Assembly (NCBI GenBank): GCA_028278645.1
Contig: JANQDZ010000024.1
Span: 16,519 to 80,518, forward strand
Origin: Longimicrobiales bacterium
Lineage (GTDB): Bacteria > Gemmatimonadota > Gemmatimonadetes > Longimicrobiales > Gaopeijiaceae
Reading direction: 5' to 3'
DNA: 64,000 bases
The translations under genes were made by a program, and so were the position numbers. Of this stretch, positions 56,923 to 64,000 are shown one piece after another. The notes below the pieces were generated by a model. The model did not search any database, was not told the DNA's origin, and worked only from the letters and a program-made list of their open reading frames with translations. Numbering within the stretch: the stretch's first letter is position 1; each line of letters starts with the position of its first letter.

Positions 56923-59607
56923 TTATGAAGCTTCTTCTGCCTTGTAGATTTTCACCCGACAGCAGATGTCCTGATTGAACGTGAGAGGATCGGTGTGTTC
57001 GAGATCCATCTCCACCAGGTCGTTGAAGAACGTGCCCTTGCCCTTGGCAATCGGCATGAAATTGCCCCAGTGACCGGCCACGGCGGCGATGGCCAGGTGG
57101 CTCGGCTCGATCCCTTCCGTGGTGGCGACCCAACCTTTCACCCGGTGACCCTCGGGGTTCTCCATCCAAACCTTATCCCCATCGGCAATTCCCTTTTTCG
57201 CCGCGGTATCCCGGTGCATCTGGATGGCGTAGACGTAAGGATCTTCCTGGGAGCACTCGTCCAGTAGCGGGTTCTGCTGGGTCATGGAGTTGCAGTGCAT
57301 CACCGCACGCCAGTAGAACGTGTGCATGTCGTACTCGGGATTGGTCTCGGTGTGTGTGGGACAGGGATACCAATCCGCCAAAGCCTTGAAGCGGGACCAG
57401 TCGAACTCGAAGAAGTCCCTGCCGCCATACTCGTTCCAGAGCTTGTCGATCTGCTCTCCCGAGTCGATGAAGTACTCGAAGTACACGGGGACCCTGGCGG
57501 GGTTGAACCACTTCCAGTAGACGTCTTCCTTCCTCTTGGGCCAGGAGAAAACCCCGGTCTTTTTCAGGGTTTCAAGTCCGTTCTCCGGACCAAACCTGTC
57601 CCTGATCAACCGGTCGCAGATGTCCTCCCAGGTGTGGACCACCGAACCGTCCTCGATGAGGGCGTTCTCGGGTTCCATCTCCCCGCCGTAGCGGATCCCG
57701 ATGGAGTCGTTCAGGCCTTTGAAGTAGTCGCCGTGAATCCCCAATCGCTCGGCGATGTCGATCATGACCTTGTTGAAGTCCCGGCGCTCATAGAGGGGAT
57801 CGATGACCGGCTGCCGGATGGTCCATCCCCAATCGTCTTCTCCCTGGGGATGGGAGAAGGTGGACGGCCAGCTCACTGCCGGCGTGTACCTCTCCAGGAA
57901 ACAGGTGTCCGGCAAGACGACGTCGGCTACGGCTTCCTCGAACTCCGTTACGTAGAGTTGGAAGGAGAAGATGAAATTGAACTTCTTCAGGAAGTTCTCC
58001 GTCACCGTCTCCGCGTTCCCCATGGTCATCACCGAGTTCGACCCGAAGTTGATCATCACATCAGGGCGGTACGGGATGTTGAAGCGTTCCAGCATCTCGA
58101 ACCACCGTGGGCTCGTGATGGTGAAGGCGTTGTAGATCGATGTGGGGAACATGTCGTGGAGGTCGATCCTGGTGGGCGGCTTCGGCACCCTCATGGGGTA
58201 CGGCACGTGGTCGTAGACCCAAGCCTTGGCGACCAATAGTCCGTCGGGGCAGGCGTATGGGATCTGGTACGGCTTGCCCGTTGGTTTGTAACCGTCCTGG
58301 ACGGTGGCGCCGAGGCCGAAGGCACCACCCCAGGTGTCGGCGGCACCCACCATGTGGTTGACCATGTCCACCGAGAGGCAGGTCCAGCCGGAGTTGGTGT
58401 GGCCCTGGGAGCCACGGAAGAAGTGAGTGGCCACGGGACGGCTCGGGATCTTCTTAGGTCCCTCTTCCGTTTCGATGGTCACCGTGGACCCGATCTCGGC
58501 AGCTTCCCCGAACTCCTTGGCGATTCTGCTCACCGTTGCGGCCGGGACGCTGGTGATCTTCTCCACGTACTCCGGCGTGTACATCTTCACGTGTTCTTTG
58601 AGGAGCTCGAAGGCCGGGCGGCAGTCCATCCCGTGGACGTGGTAGGTCCCGGTCAACGCCACCTCGTGGGCCTCATCTTCGTACTGAACCCGAGTCACAT
58701 CCGGATCGTTGTGAGCCTTGGGAGCGTTGTCCACCAGATCCCAGACCAGGGGCGTGTTGGTTTCGGGGTCCCGCATGTATCGACCATCGTCCGGCCTGAT
58801 GAGGTACGGGCTGTTGGTCTTGTACATGAGGTACTCGGCATCGTAGATGCCGTGTTCGTTCAACAGAGAATTCACCAATCCCAAGGCCATTGCCCCATCG
58901 GTCCCAACCCTGATCGGCACCCACTCGTGGGCTTTCGAAGCCTGCGCGCTCTGGAAGGGATCGAAGACGACGTTCTTGAATCCTCGGGCCCTGGCGTCAG
59001 CGGCCTGGGTGGCGTTTTGCACGGCGACGTGGCCGGCGCCGTGCCCCTTGGAACACCCGAAGTTCAGGGCGTAGTTACAGTTGGCAAAGTCCGGGATGAT
59101 GGACCACGCCACATGCATGATCCCGTTCATGAAGTGGGCGCCATTCCCACAGTGGAGCCCGCCCCCGGACACCCAGTAGTTCGGAGTCCCGAACCCCTTC
59201 ATGAAGCCGATGACACCGAACCGGATTTCCGAAGCCTGCGTAGTCGTGGCCTGGAAGAAGGCGCCTCTGGGATCCCGGTCCCGGCATCCCTGGAGCTTCT
59301 CCACGATGATGTCCATCGCTTCTTCCCAGGATATGCGTACGAACTTCGGATCCACGCCGAGACCCTTCTCGGGGTTGGTCCTCTTCAGAGGGTAGTTCAC
59401 CCGGTAGGGATCATAGAGCAGGTGTGGAGACGCCAACCCCTTCGGGCAGATGCTCCCCCGCCCGGTGGGTGCGTCGGGATTCCCCTTGATCTCCGTGATA
59501 ACTCCGTTTTGACGCCGAACCTTGATGCCACACATGCAGTAGCACTGTCCACAGCAGGTTGGGATCCAGACATCCTCCTCGATCCGACTCTGCGCGGCTG
59601 TTGCCAT
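56923..59607 (-). CDS. DMSO-reductase-superfamily molybdopterin oxidoreductase catalytic subunit
   Basis: An 894-residue bis-MGD enzyme. N-terminal 4Fe-4S motif: C19-x2-C22-x3-C26-x27-C54. A conserved segment at residues 139-160 (FGTPNYWVSGGGLHCGNGAHF) places a candidate Mo-ligand Cys at 153. Mo-cofactor-binding blocks follow (VLPDTCFLERY; HSMTQ-like QQNPLLDECSQEDPYVYAIQMHRDTAAKKGIADGD near the C-terminus). No Tat signal is present: the protein starts MATAAQSRIEEDVWIP, so the catalytic side may be cytoplasmic, unlike typical polysulfide or DMSO reductases. Substrate cannot be assigned; polysulfide, thiosulfate, tetrathionate and organic compounds are all possible. ATG 59607 follows TAGGAG. 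Confidence 0.9.
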   Translation of the reverse strand: MATAAQSRIEEDVWIPTCCGQCYCMCGIKVRRQNGVITEIKGNPDAPTGRGSICPKGLASPHLLYDPYRVNYPLKRTNPEKGLGVDPKFVRISWEEAMDIIVEKLQGCRDRDPRGAFFQATTTQASEIRFGVIGFMKGFGTPNYWVSGGGLHCGNGAHFMNGIMHVAWSIIPDFANCNYALNFGCSKGHGAGHVAVQNATQAADARARGFKNVVFDPFQSAQASKAHEWVPIRVGTDGAMALGLVNSLLNEHGIYDAEYLMYKTNSPYLIRPDDGRYMRDPETNTPLVWDLVDNAPKAHNDPDVTRVQYEDEAHEVALTGTYHVHGMDCRPAFELLKEHVKMYTPEYVEKITSVPAATVSRIAKEFGEAAEIGSTVTIETEEGPKKIPSRPVATHFFRGSQGHTNSGWTCLSVDMVNHMVGAADTWGGAFGLGATVQDGYKPTGKPYQIPYACPDGLLVAKAWVYDHVPYPMRVPKPPTRIDLHDMFPTSIYNAFTITSPRWFEMLERFNIPYRPDVMINFGSNSVMTMGNAETVTENFLKKFNFIFSFQLYVTEFEEAVADVVLPDTCFLERYTPAVSWPSTFSHPQGEDDWGWTIRQPVIDPLYERRDFNKVMIDIAERLGIHGDYFKGLNDSIGIRYGGEMEPENALIEDGSVVHTWEDICDRLIRDRFGPENGLETLKKTGVFSWPKRKEDVYWKWFNPARVPVYFEYFIDSGEQIDKLWNEYGGRDFFEFDWSRFKALADWYPCPTHTETNPEYDMHTFYWRAVMHCNSMTQQNPLLDECSQEDPYVYAIQMHRDTAAKKGIADGDKVWMENPEGHRVKGWVATTEGIEPSHLAIAAVAGHWGNFMPIAKGKGTFFNDLVEMDLEHTDPLTFNQDICCRVKIYKAEEAS

Positions 59608-59945
59608 GGGTCGACTCCTACTTACAGGTAGTTTGGGAAGGGTGGGGCGCGGTCGGGGGACGCTTCCGGAATCGGAATTCGACGAAGGCGAGATTGAGCG
59701 TCGATCATAAGCAGCGTCACGAAGGTGGAAAGGTGACCGCCCGGGGTGAGATTAGAGTGCGTAGCCCTTCAAGTCAACGAAGGACAGAGTTGGGGAAGGA
59801 AGGACGGATTCGGCCGAAAAAACCTTGAGTTTGAAGGGTTTTCGGAAATTCCTCGTTCGGGGGCCCCTTGCCGGGAAGGGAAGAGTTCGCAAGCATGGGG
59901 CCAGCTCTGAGAGTTCCCGGACTTCGTCTTGAAGGGAAGGACGCC
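59608..59945. promoter_or_regulatory. Divergent control region between the two Mo-enzyme operons
   Basis: About 338 bp separate the start of the Mo oxidoreductase (-) from that of the FAD subunit (+), so it must hold two promoters. An imperfect hairpin lies at 59814-59845 (CCGAAAA.. paired with TTTTCGG, loop including GAGTTTG). I recognise no regulator site. The plus-strand gene could start at ATG 59895, but GTG 59946 has AAGGGAAGG just before it. Confidence 0.45.
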
Positions 59946-60809
59946 GTGGGACGTTCCATAGAGTACCACCGACCCAGTTCACTGGCCGACGCCTGCGAGC
60001 TCCTCCGTCAGTTTGGCGACACAGCCATCCCTCTGGCTGGGGGCACCGATGTCGTGGTCGATCTCCGACGAGGGGCGAAGGCACCGAAGCATCTGGTCTC
60101 TCTGGCCGGACTTCACGGACTCCGTGAGATATCCTTGGGCGGAGGCATGCTCCGGATCGGGGCCCTGGTCACACCCGCCCAGCTCCAGTCTTCAGAAGAG
60201 GTTCTTTCTTCACGACCAGAGCTTCTGGACGCCGTAGGCGTCTTTGGGACTCCCCAGGTGAGGAACAGGGCTACCGTCGGCGGGAACCTGTGTACCGCGG
60301 CGTCCTGCGCCGACCTCACACCGATACTCCTGGCCCTGGATGCTCGGGTGGGCCTGGCCACCCCTGAGGGACCCAGGGGAATCCCGTTGGTGGATTTGTT
60401 CGGGGATCACAGGGCAACCCTCCTGAGGCCGGGTCATTTGGTTTCGGAGGTGATGATCCCCGCCAAGGGCCCAGGGGAGGGAGCTGCCTACGAGGCTTTC
60501 GGGCTCCGGGCCACGAACTCCATCACGGTAGCTGGTGCCGCCGCATACCTCCTCCTGGAGGAGGGGCAGTGCATCGGGGCCAGGCTGGCTCTGGGAGCCG
60601 TGGCCCCTACCGCCTTTCTCGTTAAGGCGGCGACGGAGGTTTTGGTGGGGACTGAGGGAGGAGACGCCGAGTTGGAGGAGGTGGGCCGACTGGCTGCGGT
60701 TGAGGCCGCCCCCATCTCCGACATCAGAGGGTCGGAGGTTCACCGCAGGGAGCTCGTGGAAAGGCTCGCCGTCAGGGCGTTTCAGGCCGCCCGAAGGAGG
60801 GCCCAATGA
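59946..60809 (+). CDS. FAD-binding subunit of a xanthine-dehydrogenase-family Mo hydroxylase
   Basis: A 287-residue FAD subunit (CoxM/XdhB type). It begins IEYHRPSSLADACELL, has the FAD blocks PLAGGTDVVVDL and QVRNRATVGGNLCTAASCAD, and ends with the C-terminal DIRGSEVHRRELV domain. Such subunits transfer electrons from the Fe-S/Mo part to NAD+ or another acceptor. GTG 59946 is preferred to the frame opening at 59868 because the first conserved residues and the ribosome site lie there. Its stop overlaps the next gene's ATG (ATGA at 60806-60809). Confidence 0.9.
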   Translation: MGRSIEYHRPSSLADACELLRQFGDTAIPLAGGTDVVVDLRRGAKAPKHLVSLAGLHGLREISLGGGMLRIGALVTPAQLQSSEEVLSSRPELLDAVGVFGTPQVRNRATVGGNLCTAASCADLTPILLALDARVGLATPEGPRGIPLVDLFGDHRATLLRPGHLVSEVMIPAKGPGEGAAYEAFGLRATNSITVAGAAAYLLLEEGQCIGARLALGAVAPTAFLVKAATEVLVGTEGGDAELEEVGRLAAVEAAPISDIRGSEVHRRELVERLAVRAFQAARRRAQ

Positions 60810-63562
60810 AGCAACTCCTGACCTTTCGGGTGAACGGTGATCCGGTCGAACTGGCCGTCAAACCGGACTCTACGCTCCTCACCGTGCTGAGGGACGAGCT
60901 GCGCTTGACCGGCACCAAAGAGGGTTGTGGGGCCGGAGACTGCGGGACGTGCACCGTTCTGTTGGACGGAGAGCCCATCAACGCCTGCCTCCTCCTGGCC
61001 CTGGAAGTGGAGGGTCGGAAGGTCGAAACCATCGAAGGCCTGGTGGACCACCCGATCCAGAAAGCTTTTATGGCCCACGGGGCCATACAATGTGGGTTCT
61101 GCACGCCCGGCGCGGTCATGAGCGCGAAGGCTCTCATCGACCGGAACCCCAACCCGACCCGGGAAGAGGCGGCCGAGGCCATGGCTGGCAATCTCTGCCG
61201 GTGCACGGGATATCAGAAGATCCTCGACGCGGTCGTGGGCTGGGACCAGGCCCCTGACCATCCTGAAAAAACGGACCATGTGGTTGTGGGCCGACGGGTC
61301 CCACGGATCGACGCACCGGAGCTTGTTTCCGGGAGTGCCCAATTCACCGACGACATCTCATTCCCGGGGATGCTGTACGGGAAGATCCTCACGAGCCCTC
61401 ACGCCCATGCGCGCATCCTGAGCGTCGACACGTCGAAAGCTGAAGCGCTCCCGGGGGTGAGAGCGGTCCTCACCGCCGATGACGTACCGGAAACCTTCTA
61501 TGGCGTGAGTCCCGCCAGGTATGACGAACAGATCCTGGCGAAGGATCGTGTCCGATACGTAGGCGATGAGATTGCCGCGGTAGCCGCCGTGGATGAGGAG
61601 ACGTGCCTTCGGGCCCTGGAGCTGGTCGAGGTGGACTATGAGGTCCTGCCGGCGGTTTTTGACCCCTTTGAGGCCATGAAGGACGGGGCTCCCCAGCTTC
61701 ATGATCATCCGCGGTTCAAAAACAACATCAACACCCGGGTGGACTGGCATTTCGGCGACGTAGAGGAGGGATTCGCGGAAGCCGACCTGGTGAAGGAGCA
61801 CACCTTCAGCGGAAACCGGGTCTACCAGCAGCCGATGGAACCCCACTGTGCCATCGCCCGGTGGGAATCAGGTAACCGGCTGACCATGTGGACTGCCACC
61901 CAGGTGGTTCATTACGTCCAGCACCAGCTTGCCCGACTCCTGGACCTCCCCGAGGGAGATGTCCGGGTGGTCATGACCCACTGTGGCGGTGGCTTTGGCG
62001 GGAAAGCCGAGGTGAATCCGCTGGAGATCTGCTCGGCGCTCCTCTCGAGAAAGACCGGGAGGCCCGTGAAGATGCGGTACACCCGAGAAGAGATGATCAA
62101 ACACGGCCGCGGGCGCCATAAGCAGTTCGTGAAGATGAAAATCGGGGTGAAGAAGGACGGCACGATCACGGCAGTTCAGGAGGAAGCCGTCCTGGAGGGG
62201 GGTGCATACTCCTCGTTCGGGATCGTGGCGGTCTACTACGCCGGAGCCATGGTCCCGACCCTCTACAAGCTCCCGCACTTCAAGTATGACGGGTACCGGG
62301 TGTACACGAACCTCCCGGCCTGCGGGGCCATGCGAGGCCACGGTTGTCCCCACCCCAGGTTCGCGTTCGAAGGGGTCCTGGACATGCTGGCCGAAGAGTT
62401 GGGGCTCGATCCCATCGAGATGCGACTGAAGAACGCCATGGAGCCCAACAGCCAGACGGTCAACGAACTGGACGTCGGATCCTGCGAGATGGGAGCCTGC
62501 TTGGAGGTGGTTCGGGACAGGAGTGGGTGGAACGAGAAAAAAGGGAAGCTCCCGCCCGGGAAAGGGATCGGCGTCGGCTGCGGCGGGTTTGTGAGCGGTG
62601 CCGGCTATCCCATCTACCGATCCAAGTTCCCTCACTCGAACGCCATCATCCGGGTCACGGAAGACGGGAAAGCGGCCACCCTCTTCACGGGGGAAGCCGA
62701 TATCGGCCAGGGATCCAACACCGTACTCAGCCAGGTCGCTGCCGAGGCCATGGGCGTCGAATACGGGATCATGCGGGTCGTGGCCGCTGATACCGAGACC
62801 ACGCCGAGGGGCCTCGGGACCTACTCCTCACGAGTGACCCTCATGGGGGGGAATGCCTGCAGGATGGCTGGTGAGGAGGTCAAGGCCCAGGTGCTGGATG
62901 CGGCTTCGAAGATCCTGGAGGTTCCCGCCGAGGATTTGGAGGCCCGCGGCGGGGGAGTGTTCGTCCAAAACGATCCGGCGCGGGGCGTGTCCTGGGCGGA
63001 AGCAGCCGCCAAGCATTTCTCGGACAAGGGGCCCCTGGTGGGCAGGGGCTGGTACTCCCCGCCGGAGAACCTCGGTGGGAAACACAAAGGGTCCACCGTC
63101 GGGACCTCGCCGGCCTATTCTTTTTCCGCCTGCGTCGCAGAAGTCGACGTGGACATGGAGACGGGGAAGGTCAGCGTCACAAGGCTCACCGACGCCCACG
63201 ACGTGGGTACGGCCATCAACCCCATGGCGGTGGAAGGCCAGTGCGAGGGGGCAGGGGTGATGATGCTCTCCGAGGCTTTGTTGGAAGACGTGGTGTTCGA
63301 CGAGGAAGGCCGCATCAAGAATCCCACCCTTCACGACTATCTCATCGCGACGTCCTGCGACGCCCCAGAGATGGATTCCACCGTGGTACCATCCTATGAG
63401 CCCAGAGGCCCATACGGTGGAAAGGAGTGTGGAGAGGGCTCCACCCTGCCTCTGATCGGTGCCATCGCCAATGCCGTTTCCGACGCCATCGGGGTGCGGG
63501 TGAGCGAACTCCCAATAACGCCGAGCCGGGTGAGAGAGTTGATCCGAGGAATAAACGCCTGA
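60806..63562 (+). CDS. Fused 2Fe-2S and molybdopterin subunit of a xanthine-dehydrogenase-family enzyme
   Basis: A 918-residue fusion of CoxS-type and CoxL-type proteins. The N-terminal ferredoxin domain has GCGAGDCGTCTVLL and CGFCTPGAVM plus CRCTGYQKI (two 2Fe-2S clusters). After about residue 160 the Mo domain begins (VGRRVPRIDAPELVSGSAQFTDDI) and shows GEADIGQGSNTV, MRGHGCPHPRFAFE and the active-site GGKECGEGSTLP, with the catalytic Glu. The family hydroxylates purines, aldehydes, nicotinate, or aromatic CoA thioesters; the substrate cannot be read. With the FAD subunit it forms a two-gene enzyme; no XdhC-type Mo-cofactor insertion protein is in view. Confidence 0.92.
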   Translation: MKQLLTFRVNGDPVELAVKPDSTLLTVLRDELRLTGTKEGCGAGDCGTCTVLLDGEPINACLLLALEVEGRKVETIEGLVDHPIQKAFMAHGAIQCGFCTPGAVMSAKALIDRNPNPTREEAAEAMAGNLCRCTGYQKILDAVVGWDQAPDHPEKTDHVVVGRRVPRIDAPELVSGSAQFTDDISFPGMLYGKILTSPHAHARILSVDTSKAEALPGVRAVLTADDVPETFYGVSPARYDEQILAKDRVRYVGDEIAAVAAVDEETCLRALELVEVDYEVLPAVFDPFEAMKDGAPQLHDHPRFKNNINTRVDWHFGDVEEGFAEADLVKEHTFSGNRVYQQPMEPHCAIARWESGNRLTMWTATQVVHYVQHQLARLLDLPEGDVRVVMTHCGGGFGGKAEVNPLEICSALLSRKTGRPVKMRYTREEMIKHGRGRHKQFVKMKIGVKKDGTITAVQEEAVLEGGAYSSFGIVAVYYAGAMVPTLYKLPHFKYDGYRVYTNLPACGAMRGHGCPHPRFAFEGVLDMLAEELGLDPIEMRLKNAMEPNSQTVNELDVGSCEMGACLEVVRDRSGWNEKKGKLPPGKGIGVGCGGFVSGAGYPIYRSKFPHSNAIIRVTEDGKAATLFTGEADIGQGSNTVLSQVAAEAMGVEYGIMRVVAADTETTPRGLGTYSSRVTLMGGNACRMAGEEVKAQVLDAASKILEVPAEDLEARGGGVFVQNDPARGVSWAEAAAKHFSDKGPLVGRGWYSPPENLGGKHKGSTVGTSPAYSFSACVAEVDVDMETGKVSVTRLTDAHDVGTAINPMAVEGQCEGAGVMMLSEALLEDVVFDEEGRIKNPTLHDYLIATSCDAPEMDSTVVPSYEPRGPYGGKECGEGSTLPLIGAIANAVSDAIGVRVSELPITPSRVRELIRGINA

Positions 63563-63575
63563 TCAGGGAGATTTA

Positions 63576-63818
63576 ATGTCTGAGGTCATCGAAGGAACCG
63601 TGTTTGTTGCCGGAGACGACGTAAACACGGACGAGATCATCCCTGCTCGGTATTGTGCGACCACCGACGTCGTAAGCCTCGGGCAGTATGCCCTCGAAGA
63701 TCTCCATCCATCCAAGAGCCCCGGCGAGGTGCCCTTCGAGCCGGGCCGGTATGGGATCGTCGTTGCCGGGGAAAACTTCGGGTGTGGAAGCTCCAGGGAG
63801 GTGGCTCCGGTGGCTCTC
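63576..63818 (+). pseudogene. LeuD/aconitase-family small subunit, truncated at the junction near 63820
   Basis: ATG 63576 begins an aconitase-swivel-type small subunit with the motif DDVNTDEIIPARY and the catalytic-loop FGCGSSREVAPVAL. Normal LeuD/DmdB-like proteins continue with a GAAG… motif and end about 60-80 residues later. Here the frame runs into proline/arginine-rich sequence with no family character, from about 63819. A break in the DNA at 63815-63830 explains it. The gene directly follows the Mo hydroxylase, 13 bp downstream, so the intact gene was likely part of that operon. Candidates are isopropylmalate isomerase, dimethylmalate dehydratase (in nicotinate degradation), or another hydro-lyase; the large subunit is missing. 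Confidence 0.7.
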
Positions 63819-64000
63819 ATCCATCCCGGTCCTCGGAACCTCCCTGCCGCGCCTGGCGCCAGATCCGCGCCAGGGCCCGGGAATCGCAGGCCCGCGCCAC
63901 CAGCGGGCCCCAGAAGGCCGGCTCGAGGCGCTCGCGGTAGCCGCCGGCCCCCCGGCCGAAGTGCGCCAGGGCCAGGTAGCGCAACACCGCCTGGTGCAGG
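63817..64000 (-). CDS. C-terminus of an unrelated high-GC minus-strand protein, cut by the window edge
   Basis: On the minus strand an open frame of 60 codons runs from the window end to a TGA at 63817-63819, giving a protein end that reads LHQAVLRYLALAHFGRGAGG and terminates GGSEDRDG. Its codon use is far more GC-rich in third positions than that of the neighbours. The plus strand in this region has no coding character. I do not recognise the family. It overlaps the break in the LeuD-like gene and suggests DNA from another source joined here. Confidence 0.6.
   Translation of the reverse strand, partial: LHQAVLRYLALAHFGRGAGGYRERLEPAFWGPLVARACDSRALARIWRQARQGGSEDRDG

Noticed and set aside
58354..59631. 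Plus-strand frame of 425 codons
   Set aside because: Antisense to the Mo oxidoreductase; the opposite strand carries the 4Fe-4S motif and other conserved blocks.

Overview
The window looks like chromosomal DNA from an uncultivated, GC-rich Gram-negative bacterium with a Bacteroidota-style outer-membrane economy but a GC-rich codon habit. Three TonB-dependent receptors (one a SusC paired with SusD), two TolC-like outer-membrane factors, an ADOP/MacB-type duplicated permease, two giant Asp-box beta-propeller proteins, a Tat-exported epimerase and a fused SpmA/SpmB-type Gate protein together suggest Gemmatimonadota or a nearby FCB/Acidobacteriota-like lineage. This is an inference from gene content; there is no rRNA or other marker here. 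No tRNA, rRNA, CRISPR array, integrase or recognisable transposase was seen.

Layout. 1-1.5 kb: end of a zinc/manganese ABC importer. 1.5-2.8 kb: LemA plus a membrane-anchored partner. 2.9-6.8 kb: serine hydrolase, then a tightly overlapped murein-peptide set (VanY-like carboxypeptidase, MpaA-like amidase, Gate-domain transporter). 6.9-8.1 kb: lone ATP sulfurylase, followed by a 283-bp inverted-repeat-bounded element. 8.6-15.3 kb: di-haem peroxidase, a Fur-box-like operator, a His-rich secreted protein, a TonB receptor, a TlpA-like thioredoxin, a rhodanese/MBL fusion and a small membrane protein. 15.3-22.5 kb: ADOP permease, S9 peptidase, TonB receptor. 22.5-26.9 kb: PhoU/NptA phosphate pair with a Pho-box-like site, a small outer-membrane barrel and a phospholipase D-like protein. 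27-37.7 kb: fumarase, glutamine synthetase, acetyltransferase, Tat epimerase, KatG, PAP2 protein, amidase, and a PurF homologue lacking the catalytic cysteine.

37.8-52.5 kb is an envelope block: tandem TolC paralogues, two divergently transcribed Asp-box propeller proteins and a SusC/SusD pair. 52.6-55 kb: NhaC antiporter and a lipoprotein cyclase. 55.2-63.8 kb is a molybdenum block: on the minus strand a three-subunit DMSO-reductase-superfamily complex (catalytic, four-cluster Fe-S, NrfD), and divergently a molybdenum hydroxylase (FAD subunit plus fused 2Fe-2S/Mo subunit) followed by a LeuD/aconitase-type small subunit.

That last gene is cut off at about 63,820. The final ~180 bases read instead as the C-terminus of an unrelated, very GC-rich minus-strand protein, so the right end is either an assembly chimera or a real rearrangement and should not be used for gene-neighbourhood reasoning. 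The most interesting items are the Mo block with no visible export signal on its catalytic subunit, the Fur-box-controlled iron locus, the structured repeat at 8.16-8.44 kb, and the PurF homologue with Ser in place of the catalytic Cys.
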